Of a stretch of 20,841 nt of DNA, positions 13,609-20,841 are shown in pieces. Position 1 is the stretch's first letter. The number at the start of each line of letters is the position of its first letter. This stretch comes from a virus. The position numbers and the translations under genes were made by a program. A model generated the notes under the pieces. The model worked only from the letters and a program-made list of their open reading frames with translations. It searched no databases and was not told where the DNA came from. The stretch lies in IMG/VR virus record IMGVR_UViG_3300035162_001401, positions 1 to 20,841 of that record, one strand, 5' to 3'.

Positions 13609-14703
13609 TTAAAATGTTATTGTTCCTGTGCCCCCTGTTATAACTGTTATCTTATCACTTCCTTCTATAAAAGGCGAACCTGCTGCTTGTGTTACCCCAC
13701 TCAGCGTAGGAGAAACTGTATTTGGATACCTTAATATTACAATTCCGGATCCGCCATCGCCTCCAGACATAGTGCTAGGCCTATTAGAACCCCCACCTCC
13801 ACCACCACCAGTATTAGAACTTCCACTGGTTCCATCGCTATTGTAGCCACCTGCACCACCACCACCAATACCTCCAGCTCCAGCAGGCGACGAGCGATAA
13901 GCATCTGATCCACCTCCACCTCCTCCAGCATAGTATACATCAGACCCTGAAACTTGCCCCACAGACGCAGCTGCTGCATTTGTAGCGTTTAGTATATTAA
14001 CAGCTAAACCTGGCCCACCCGATCCAGAATTTCCACTATAAGCGCTACCAGTGCCGTCAAGCCCAACGCCACCAGCACCCCCGGAACCCCCCGTTTTATA
14101 ATTAGGGGCCCCATTTATACTACCACCACGAAATCCTTGCCCCACTGTTCCTTGACCACCGATTTTTGAATTATAGGCTCCTCCAACGCCAGAACCTCCA
14201 TCCAAAAAGCTCACTACTCCAATTCCTCCTGCTAAAGAAGTTATAGCCCCAAACACACTGTTTCCACCTTTTGAAGGGTTAGAGCTATTTGAAGCATTTA
14301 TATTAGGTCCACCTGCGCCTACTGTAACTGTAAATGAATTACCAATTGTTACCTCTATAGAAGATTCTGAAGAAGTGCCTCCCCCCGATGTTGAACCATA
14401 CGAAGTTCTTAAACCACCTGCTCCTCCTCCTCGACCAGTAGAGTAAACACCTCCACCACCACCCGCAACTACAAGGTAGTCAACGGCTATTACAGGGGAT
14501 ATATTAACAAAATTTTTCCATGCAGTACCATTATAAAATTGCATAGTGCTTGAAGAAGTTTCGGAGCTTTGACTTTGATCATTTCTAATCATACCCTCTT
14601 CTGGTGTACCTGCAAACACACTACCTGTTGGAAATTTTAATCCATTAGTACTCTGTGGCTGGTTTAAATCCGTTACTCCTGTTATTACTTTTGTTAATGC
14701 CAT
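13609..14703 (-). CDS. Glycine-rich tail adhesin, copy 2
   Basis: The product is 364 residues. The N-terminal adaptor (about 20-65) has LKFPTGSVFAGTPEEGMIRN and FYNGTAWKNF. The glycine-rich domain (about 74-327) opens with VDYLVVAGGGGG, passes through repeated GGGG and GGAGG blocks with VTVGAGG at 126-132, and closes with GSGIVILRYPNT (318-329). A short C-terminal tail ends TGGTGTITF. This glycine-rich domain is widespread in phage tail fibres, and polyglycine helices packed side by side are known from adhesins such as phage S16 gp38; applying that structure here is inference. It is paralogous to the preceding gene, and its 3' end repeats the same TGTITF ending. Probably a receptor-binding tip. 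Confidence 0.85.
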   Translation of the reverse strand: MALTKVITGVTDLNQPQSTNGLKFPTGSVFAGTPEEGMIRNDQSQSSETSSSTMQFYNGTAWKNFVNISPVIAVDYLVVAGGGGGVYSTGRGGGAGGLRTSYGSTSGGGTSSESSIEVTIGNSFTVTVGAGGPNINASNSSNPSKGGNSVFGAITSLAGGIGVVSFLDGGSGVGGAYNSKIGGQGTVGQGFRGGSINGAPNYKTGGSGGAGGVGLDGTGSAYSGNSGSGGPGLAVNILNATNAAAASVGQVSGSDVYYAGGGGGGSDAYRSSPAGAGGIGGGGAGGYNSDGTSGSSNTGGGGGGGSNRPSTMSGGDGGSGIVILRYPNTVSPTLSGVTQAAGSPFIEGSDKITVITGGTGTITF

Positions 14704-14706
14704 AGT

Positions 14707-15741
14707 TTAACTAAATGTTATTGTTCCTGTACCAGCGGTGAATGTTGTTACACTATCTGTTCCAACTGCTGCAGTTGTTGCTGTTAATCCTGCACCTACG
14801 GTAATTGTTTTTGTATTGGGGTATCGTAGTATAACTACACCTGAACCACCGTTTCCGCCAGTACCTGTTCCTGGATAAGCACCACCACCACCTCCACCAC
14901 CAGTGTTTGGGGTTCCGCTATTCATTGTCGTAGAAGCTGCTCCGGCTCCGCCTCCTCCAGCTCCACCACCACCAGGGCTATTGTTTGCACCAGCTCCACC
15001 TCCACCTGCTCTTGTTACAGATGAACCTGTTATTGTAGACGCAACCCCAGCGCCTCCGGTTCCGCCACTTGCAGAAGATACACCTACAGCGCCGGCGCCA
15101 CCACCACCACCTCCTCTGTAATAGCCTAAATCAGCTCCAAGTCCACCGGCATAGCCTTGATTAGCAGTACCGCTACCAACAGCATTACCTCCAGAACTAA
15201 TAGAACCGCCACCACCACCAGATCCACCATCTGAACCTTTAGAGCAGGAAGGGGTATTTCTTGCTCCTCCAGAACCACCTCCTATTGATGTTATAGTTGA
15301 AAAAACAGAGTCACTACCATTTGTTCCTTTATAACAATTTGCACTAGTACCAATGTTACCCGCACCTCCCGCACCTACAGTTACAGTGTAATTTGTTGCC
15401 ACAACTAAAGATAGAGTGGTTTCAGAAGATCCACCACCGCCAGAATCTTCATTGTTATATGATGCTCTATAGCCACCAGCACCACCACCACCTCCATTAT
15501 ATATGGTACCGCCACCTCCACCAGCAACTACTAAATAGTCTACAGCAAAGCCAAGGTCAATTTCTTTTAATGTTTTCCACTGAGTACCATTATATACTAC
15601 AGTTGTATTAGTAGTAGTATCAACGCGCATCTCACCCGCTGTAGCAGAGGCTGGTTGCTCAGCAGTAGTACCTTTAGCCCAAACAAGGCCTCCAGTATTA
15701 CCACTTAAATCTATTAGGTCTGTAGATACTTTCGTACTCAT
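14707..15741 (-). CDS. Glycine-rich tail adhesin, copy 1
   Basis: The product is 344 residues. The N-terminal adaptor (about 20-62) has WAKGTTAEQPASATAGEMRV and VVYNGTQWKTL, close to that of the LamG protein. The glycine-rich domain (about 67-308) opens VDYLVVAGGGGG, has VTVGAGG at 120-126, long runs such as GGGGGGAG, and closes GGSGVVILRYPNT. The tail ends TAGTGTITFS. Cys136 and Cys166 could form a disulfide. Almost every glycine block is interrupted by small polar residues, as in other phage polyglycine adhesins. It starts one base after the stop of the long tail fibre and ends three bases before its paralogue. It probably contacts the host surface and shares the virion socket with the two following genes. 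Confidence 0.85.
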   Translation of the reverse strand: MSTKVSTDLIDLSGNTGGLVWAKGTTAEQPASATAGEMRVDTTTNTTVVYNGTQWKTLKEIDLGFAVDYLVVAGGGGGTIYNGGGGGAGGYRASYNNEDSGGGGSSETTLSLVVATNYTVTVGAGGAGNIGTSANCYKGTNGSDSVFSTITSIGGGSGGARNTPSCSKGSDGGSGGGGGSISSGGNAVGSGTANQGYAGGLGADLGYYRGGGGGGAGAVGVSSASGGTGGAGVASTITGSSVTRAGGGGAGANNSPGGGGAGGGGAGAASTTMNSGTPNTGGGGGGGAYPGTGTGGNGGSGVVILRYPNTKTITVGAGLTATTAAVGTDSVTTFTAGTGTITFS

Positions 15742-15742
15742 A

Positions 15743-18700
15743 TTATGTTGTTGTTACAAATTCAATTACTGAGTTATTTGGTGGAGCAACTCCAAATGTT
15801 AATACACTAGGGTTACCCGCTACAGTGTATGAAGACTTAGCTTGATATACACCGTTTATAAATACATTTACATAGTTTACAGATGAAACTTGAACAGAAA
15901 GCGTATATGCTGTTTGAGCACCAGTACCAGCGCCAGTATTTACACCTATAGTAGGTAAGCTACTTCCCCCTCCAGCTGCTTCTGTTATAATATCCCCATT
16001 ACTGTCCACTGCTAAATTAGCTACAGCAGTACCAGTAAATGCACTTGCTGAGGTGTAGGCATTAAATTTAATTTTGCCTGTAGAAAGTATTCTCATTCTT
16101 TCTCCGCTATTTACATCAAAACTCATTGACTCATCTGTCCTATTAAGTGCAATAAAATTTGATGTAGAACTTGAAAAATTATCGTGTGAAAAATATAAAA
16201 CAGGATTTGCATTAGCATTAGCAACATTAATCCTAATATTTTTAGCAGTTTCTAAATTAACATATCCAGCAGCACTAGGGCTCGTAGTCCCAATACCCAC
16301 ATTACCACTAGTATCAATTCGAAAAACTTCGGAAGTGTCCATCCTGACAGCTAATGGTGTGGAGCTGTTTGACCCTTGAGACTGCCTTGAATATATATTA
16401 TTTACACTTGTACTTGGTATAATTAGAATTGAAGATGTATCACTAGAATCTGTAATAGCAAAACTTCCTGCCGCTTGAAGGGTTCTATTCGGACTAGTAG
16501 TCCCGATTCCTACGTTGCCTGTAGAGGTGATGCGCATTGCTTCAGCAAGAGTTGTAGTATTACCTGTATGGAAAGCTAATTCGCCCTCTCCTGCAAAAGT
16601 ACTATCGTTTACTGCTCTAATTTTAGCAACTGTACCAACTCCTTGGTCTGAAGCATCTGATTGATAAAAGTCAATATCCCCAATTATTTGGTTTAAACCT
16701 AAAGAAGTATCAGTATTATAAAGCTGAATAGTAGGTGTTTGGTTTCGCACCTGTACAACACCACTCGAGTCTATGCGCAAACGTTCCTGTGGACCAGAAC
16801 TATCAGTTGTTGTTTTTAATATTAATGCAGCATCTCCCGCAGCGGTAGAGATGGAAGTTATTTCTGCTCTTGCGTAGCTTGTTCCTGTTAAAGAGCTTAA
16901 AGGTCTTAAAGTTAAACTTGCAGTTCCGCTCGTTACCCCCGCTAAACCTGCTCTAATCTCTAAATCATTTGTAGAAGATGTTGATTGAAAAATACCATCT
17001 CCACTTACATCTAATTTATTACTAGGGCTTGTGGTCCCTATTCCTACGTTGCCTGTTGCTTTAAATACCGCAACGGGAGTTGAATATGTAGCGCCTCCTA
17101 CTGTTGTTGATGGTGTTATTTCAAAACCGCCGTCTACATTTTCTTGAGCAGCTAACATCCACCTGTAATGTGCTGCACCTGTTTTTAAATATATTTCGGG
17201 CGAAGAATTATCTATAATAAAATCATTTTTTACATAAACTTCGCCTAAGGAGTCTATGCGCATTCTTTCGATTTGGTTTGTAGAAAACGTAAGGTTTCTT
17301 CCATTCCTTGCATTAAATCCCCAATCTAAATTTCCGTTTGTAGTAACTGCTAATCCGTCGGATATGCTACTATTACCAAAATGTGCTACATCTTCAGCGG
17401 TTGTGTTTGAAGTTTTAACGCTTAATTTAGCCCCAGGAGTAGTCGTCCCTATTCCTACGTTGCCTGCGGGGGTGATGCGCATTCTTTCGGCGGCATCGCC
17501 TCCTGTTGGGTTTGTAGCAAAGGCTAAATAATGGTCATTATTTCCTGTAGCTGTAGCTGCTTCAATATAAGCGTGTCTAATATCAGAATTAGCTTCAGAT
17601 ACACCTGACATATTGATTCTAACACCTGTACCTGCATAATTATCAGCATCTCCTGTTGTCAGCATTAAAGCATCTTTTATAACACCCTGACCACCTGTTT
17701 TAATAATTACTTTGTCAAGTAATCCACCACTTAAAGAACTCCCTATCCCTACGTTGCCACTAGAGTCTATGCGCATTCTCTCTGTGCCTGTTGAACCATA
17801 AAGGCCTAAAGCCCCAGAGGCTGGTGTACCTATAAATCCGCCAATTGTTCCTGAATTTGACAGTCTAACAGTAAACTCGTTTGTTGCATCAAGATATGTT
17901 CTACCGCCATATACATCTAACTTAGCAGCAGCCGCAGGACTAGTCGTCCCTATTCCTATATTAGTACCACTTTGTGCAATTGCGGAATCGCCTAAATTAG
18001 TTGAAGTTGTCCATAATGGAACTATATTAGCTGTACCAGTTCCTGAAATTGTACCAGCCGATCCGTTAGCTGCAGCTGTTATTCTACCCTGTGCATCTAC
18101 CGTTAAATTTGCATTAGTATAAGCACCTGCGGCAACAGTTGTGTTCGCTATAGACACTGCACCTGATGCAACCGAAAGCCCACCAGATGTTGGAAAGTTT
18201 GCAATACCTGGAACAGTATCAGTAGCTATATCAATATTAGCCTGCACTTCAGTCCACTCTGATACGCTAGTTGGGTTATTAATGTTTGCAATTACTAAAT
18301 CTCCTATATTTAAAGTAGGACTCCAAAAACCACTCGCATTACCCGCTACGGTAACAGCATATGTCCAACCTTGCTGTATACTGTTTGGACTGGTAGTTAA
18401 ATCTGGTGAATTTGTAGATGCATTATAGCCTCCTTGATATATTAATGCTCCAGTTAAAACATTATCAACATAAGATTTATTTGCCGCGTCGTTAGCTGCA
18501 GTTGGTGTAGTTACATCTATTATCTTATTGCTGTTCATGCTAAAATTAGCCGCTGGCACAGTAAGATCATTTATCGTTAATCCTGTAGTATATGTTACAA
18601 TTTGACCGCCTGTTGCAAGATTAGTACCTGAATTTACTATTGTAGCTGTATTTGCGTCTACCGTAGGATCAGCACTAGTGCCTCCGATTGTTATAACATT

Positions 18701-20260
18701 AGCATCAGCAGATGTAACGCTTTGTACATAACCACTTAAATTATCTGAATTTACTGTAAAATTTGGATAAGTGCCCGTAACAACGGTTCCTCCAGTACCA
18801 GCTATTGAAACTGTTTGATCAGGAGCAGTATTTGTTACAATGGGATTAGCAGGATCTGAAGCATCCACACTTATAGCAGTTCCGGCAACTACGCTGTCTA
18901 CCCCGGTTGCATCGGTTGTGTCTATATTAAAACTAGGATAGGTTCCAGTTATAGTAGCACCACCTGAACCAGTAATTACTACTGTTTGATCAGGAGCAGT
19001 ATTGTTAATAATAGGATCTGATGCAGTGCCTGTTACACTTATATTCGTACCTTGTGTTACTGTAACAACACCTGTTATTGGTGCATCTATCCAATTAACA
19101 ACAGAGCCTGTTGATGAAAGCAATTGTCCCGTCGCACCTTTGCTGTTAGCACTATCTAATAGCCAACCATTTATTTCTGCGTTTTGCGTAGATAATCCCC
19201 CTGCTCCTGAAATTTCTATATAAGAAGCAGTAAAATCTCCAGCTGCTGACTGTTCTGTTATTATAGAATCACCTAAAGTTGTTGATGCACCAGCTCCTGT
19301 CCATTTAGATATTTTTTCTCCAGTACCAGTTCCACTTATATTTCCATTAGTTGCCCACGTTAGCTGATCTGGTGTTCCCCCTGCGGATGTTAATACTTGG
19401 CCAGCTGTACCTGTTGTTTGCGGTAATATTAATGTATACGTTGCTGCTGCTGAATGCGGCGGGCTTTGAAGTGCAACACCGTGTGTACCTGCAGAACAAT
19501 TAAGCTGTAATCTACCATCAGTACTAGAACCATTAATAATTACTGTATCAGCGGCTTGGCTAATTAATGAATTACCTATAGCTGTAGCTCCCGTAAAAAT
19601 AGGTACTGTATTAATAGTACCTGTACCACTTACATTTCCATTGTCTGTCCACGTAGCTGATGCCCCCGCACCTCCACTTGTTAATACTTGCCCCGCTGTA
19701 CCTGTGCTTCCGCCTAAACTTAAATATGTATTAGTACCAGTTAATGCTATGTTTTCTGCATACAATGTTTGTGATAGCCAAAGATTTTGCCATTTTTTGG
19801 CACTACCACCTAAATCTTTTGAATCGTTTGCAGAAGGCCATACCTGTCTACTTGTAATTGTTAATGTTTCACCAGCTGTATCATCAAGAAGAGCTGAGTC
19901 TTCTATATCGGCTCCATTAACACTCCATTTTGTTAATGTATTAAATGTACCTGTACCTGAAACTGTGCCCGGGTGATTAGTAGTTACAAATGTATATATG
20001 TCTCCTCCTGTAGCAAGTGATAAACCATTTTGTACAATAGCAGCGGTGACACTACCAACTGTAGGCTGTTGCGTAGTACCTCCAATTACTATAGTATTGG
20101 CATTACCCGATGTTACAGATATTACACCCGCTACAACGGATTGCAAAGCAGATACCGTAAAACTTGCGGTTTGATTTCTCCCGTTGCTACCAGCTGAGGT
20201 GCCTAAAATTAAATCCGTTAATTTTGGGTCAACTAAAGGATAATTATTTATTATTGCCAT
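15743..20260 (-). CDS. Long repeat-rich tail fibre protein
   Basis: The product is 1505 residues. The N-terminus (1-95) has MAIINNYPLVDPKLTDLILG and TVSALQSVVAG, as in tail-fibre attachment regions. Residues 96-350 carry repeated SGTGT modules and two GTAGQVLTS units. Residues 421-497 hold a tandem TAPDQTV...TGTYP repeat of 57 residues. Residues 573-602 have MNSNKIIDVTTPTAANDAAN plus KSYVDN, a common fibre phrase. Residues 760-1400 contain seven E-x-x-R-I units (E827, 925, 998, 1159, 1240, 1311, 1387), several followed by GNVGIGTTSP. The C-terminal domain (1440-1505) has VNVFINGVYQAKSSYTV. There is no recognisable S74 intramolecular chaperone. This is probably an extended beta-structured trimeric fibre involved in host contact. 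It starts after a 27-base A-rich leader. Confidence 0.88.
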   Translation of the reverse strand: MAIINNYPLVDPKLTDLILGTSAGSNGRNQTASFTVSALQSVVAGVISVTSGNANTIVIGGTTQQPTVGSVTAAIVQNGLSLATGGDIYTFVTTNHPGTVSGTGTFNTLTKWSVNGADIEDSALLDDTAGETLTITSRQVWPSANDSKDLGGSAKKWQNLWLSQTLYAENIALTGTNTYLSLGGSTGTAGQVLTSGGAGASATWTDNGNVSGTGTINTVPIFTGATAIGNSLISQAADTVIINGSSTDGRLQLNCSAGTHGVALQSPPHSAAATYTLILPQTTGTAGQVLTSAGGTPDQLTWATNGNISGTGTGEKISKWTGAGASTTLGDSIITEQSAAGDFTASYIEISGAGGLSTQNAEINGWLLDSANSKGATGQLLSSTGSVVNWIDAPITGVVTVTQGTNISVTGTASDPIINNTAPDQTVVITGSGGATITGTYPSFNIDTTDATGVDSVVAGTAISVDASDPANPIVTNTAPDQTVSIAGTGGTVVTGTYPNFTVNSDNLSGYVQSVTSADANVITIGGTSADPTVDANTATIVNSGTNLATGGQIVTYTTGLTINDLTVPAANFSMNSNKIIDVTTPTAANDAANKSYVDNVLTGALIYQGGYNASTNSPDLTTSPNSIQQGWTYAVTVAGNASGFWSPTLNIGDLVIANINNPTSVSEWTEVQANIDIATDTVPGIANFPTSGGLSVASGAVSIANTTVAAGAYTNANLTVDAQGRITAAANGSAGTISGTGTANIVPLWTTSTNLGDSAIAQSGTNIGIGTTSPAAAAKLDVYGGRTYLDATNEFTVRLSNSGTIGGFIGTPASGALGLYGSTGTERMRIDSSGNVGIGSSLSGGLLDKVIIKTGGQGVIKDALMLTTGDADNYAGTGVRINMSGVSEANSDIRHAYIEAATATGNNDHYLAFATNPTGGDAAERMRITPAGNVGIGTTTPGAKLSVKTSNTTAEDVAHFGNSSISDGLAVTTNGNLDWGFNARNGRNLTFSTNQIERMRIDSLGEVYVKNDFIIDNSSPEIYLKTGAAHYRWMLAAQENVDGGFEITPSTTVGGATYSTPVAVFKATGNVGIGTTSPSNKLDVSGDGIFQSTSSTNDLEIRAGLAGVTSGTASLTLRPLSSLTGTSYARAEITSISTAAGDAALILKTTTDSSGPQERLRIDSSGVVQVRNQTPTIQLYNTDTSLGLNQIIGDIDFYQSDASDQGVGTVAKIRAVNDSTFAGEGELAFHTGNTTTLAEAMRITSTGNVGIGTTSPNRTLQAAGSFAITDSSDTSSILIIPSTSVNNIYSRQSQGSNSSTPLAVRMDTSEVFRIDTSGNVGIGTTSPSAAGYVNLETAKNIRINVANANANPVLYFSHDNFSSSTSNFIALNRTDESMSFDVNSGERMRILSTGKIKFNAYTSASAFTGTAVANLAVDSNGDIITEAAGGGSSLPTIGVNTGAGTGAQTAYTLSVQVSSVNYVNVFINGVYQAKSSYTVAGNPSVLTFGVAPPNNSVIEFVTTT
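16270..17970 (-). repeat. GNVGIGTTSP repeat array inside the tail fibre gene
   Basis: Imperfect DNA repeats encoding R-I-D-S-S-G-N-V-G-I-G-T-T-S-P lie near 17962, 17755, 17460, 17048, 16515 and 16303. The plus-strand phrase CCTATTCCTACGTTGCCTG recurs almost exactly near 17037 and 17448 and with small changes near 16505 and 17743. The neighbouring TCTATGCGCATTC or GTGATGCGCATTC phrases also recur. Similarity at the DNA level implies duplication or ongoing exchange between units. Confidence 0.7.
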
Positions 20261-20287
20261 TTTATATGTTTTTTGTTTTTTTATTTT

Positions 20288-20841
20288 TTAACAAGTACCA
20301 GAACTAGTAATAATCCCTGAGCCACCTGTATAAGCCCAGTTTACCCCATCTGAATAGTAATTGCTACCTGCACCATTACATGCTGTAGAATCATTCCAAA
20401 CGCCTTGTGCTGTTTGTAGCTGCCCTCCTGTAATATAAAAGAAATCATTTTGTGAATCAGTACATGCACTTGTTGAGGTGCCACCATTTCCTAAACCTAT
20501 ATAAGAAACAAATGATTGACACGAATTGCTAATTGATATAACACCTCCGTTATATAACAGTGCACTGCTGCCATTGTTATAATAACCATTTGATGGGTTA
20601 GATCCGCTTACTCCATCTGAATTTGACCATAGGGTAGCAGCTGATAAACTTCCAAAGTAATACCAATTTGTAGAGGGACTGGAGTTTATACATGCCGCAT
20701 TTGCGCAAGTACCTGTAGGCCCTAAAGAAATTGAGTTTGGAGATTCCACAGCAACAGTACCTGAGGCAGTAGTTTGATAGCTAGTTGCACCGGTTCCAAA
20801 AGTACCGTTAACCACTCCACCGCCACTTAATGAAAGTGCTG
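20288..20841 (-). CDS. Cys-bounded repeat protein, probable tail adhesin (5' partial)
   Basis: The frame is open to the window edge (183 residues visible), so the true start lies upstream; an internal GTG at 20815 is probably not the start. The region before it reads ALSLSGGGVVNGTFGTGATS. Two repeats follow, each opening near a Cys, then aromatic pair (WYYFGSL or FFYITGGQL), ATLWSNSDG or GVWNDSTAC, a YY or GYY turn, a YNGG or YTGG strand, and ending S-C. I recall this kind of repeat from tail-associated proteins of Bacteroidota phages. The conserved cysteines may pair. Gene order places it at the start of the host-recognition module. Function is inferred. Confidence 0.72.
   Translation of the reverse strand, partial: ALSLSGGGVVNGTFGTGATSYQTTASGTVAVESPNSISLGPTGTCANAACINSSPSTNWYYFGSLSAATLWSNSDGVSGSNPSNGYYNNGSSALLYNGGVISISNSCQSFVSYIGLGNGGTSTSACTDSQNDFFYITGGQLQTAQGVWNDSTACNGAGSNYYSDGVNWAYTGGSGIITSSGTC

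Noticed and set aside
14903-15121. Plus-strand Pro/Ala-rich ORFs opposite the glycine-rich genes
   Set aside because: They are the reverse complement of glycine codons (GGN read as NCC) and have no leader or neighbours on that strand.
15743-16000. S74-type intramolecular chaperone at the end of the long tail fibre
   Set aside because: The C-terminal 65 residues (VNVFINGVYQ region) do not show the chaperone signature or a Ser-Lys cleavage site.
11040-20260. Diversity-generating retroelement targets in the adhesin genes
   Set aside because: I see no reverse transcriptase, no template repeat and no C-type lectin target in the window.
1-20841. tRNA genes, CRISPR arrays, insertion sequences, integrase or attachment sites
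   Set aside because: I looked on both strands and found no cloverleaf, regular short-repeat array, transposase or recombinase coding region.

Overview
The window is a densely packed, AT-rich stretch of a double-stranded DNA tailed-phage genome. Every gene I can support lies on the minus strand, so transcription runs from base 20841 towards base 1. Genes abut or overlap by a few bases, no intergenic gap exceeds about 65 bases, and I see no tRNA, rRNA, CRISPR array, insertion sequence, integrase or host gene. No gene start I examined has a Shine-Dalgarno sequence; starts follow A-rich or CA-rich leaders instead. That, together with the portal and small-protein families, points to a marine phage of Bacteroidota (flavobacteria), with a portal resembling those of crAss-like phages. 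The host is an inference. Other low-GC marine hosts are not excluded, because several small proteins belong to types I associate with marine phages in general.

In transcription order, the first 10 kb (20841 to 11040) is a host-recognition module. It holds the end of a repeat-rich tail or adhesin protein, a 1505-residue tail fibre with many internal repeats, two glycine-rich adhesin-like paralogues and an 855-residue protein with two LamG lectin folds. Four of these are complete, and three of the four share a short N-terminal adaptor, suggesting interchangeable tips mounted on one virion socket.

Next (11020 to 7628) come a two-helix membrane protein, a small marine-phage protein, a complete phage chaperonin pair (GroEL 517 aa, GroES 86 aa), a winged-helix-like protein and several very small proteins. 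From 7628 to 5459 there are small basic or low-complexity proteins, a probable virion protein, a terminator-like hairpin, a 51-residue Cys-containing protein, an HExxH metallopeptidase-like protein and a three-helix-type holin, so lysis functions probably sit here. The last part (5433 to 1) is the packaging end: a coiled-coil protein, a small hypothetical protein, a 201-residue protein that looks like two GroES barrels in tandem, a candidate small terminase subunit, the large terminase and the portal, which runs off the window.

The most distinctive signals are the phage-encoded GroEL/GroES pair together with a separate tandem GroES-like gene beside the terminase; CA-rich, Shine-Dalgarno-free leaders in front of three small genes; and a sharply bounded GC-rich patch covering the ATPase core of the large terminase.
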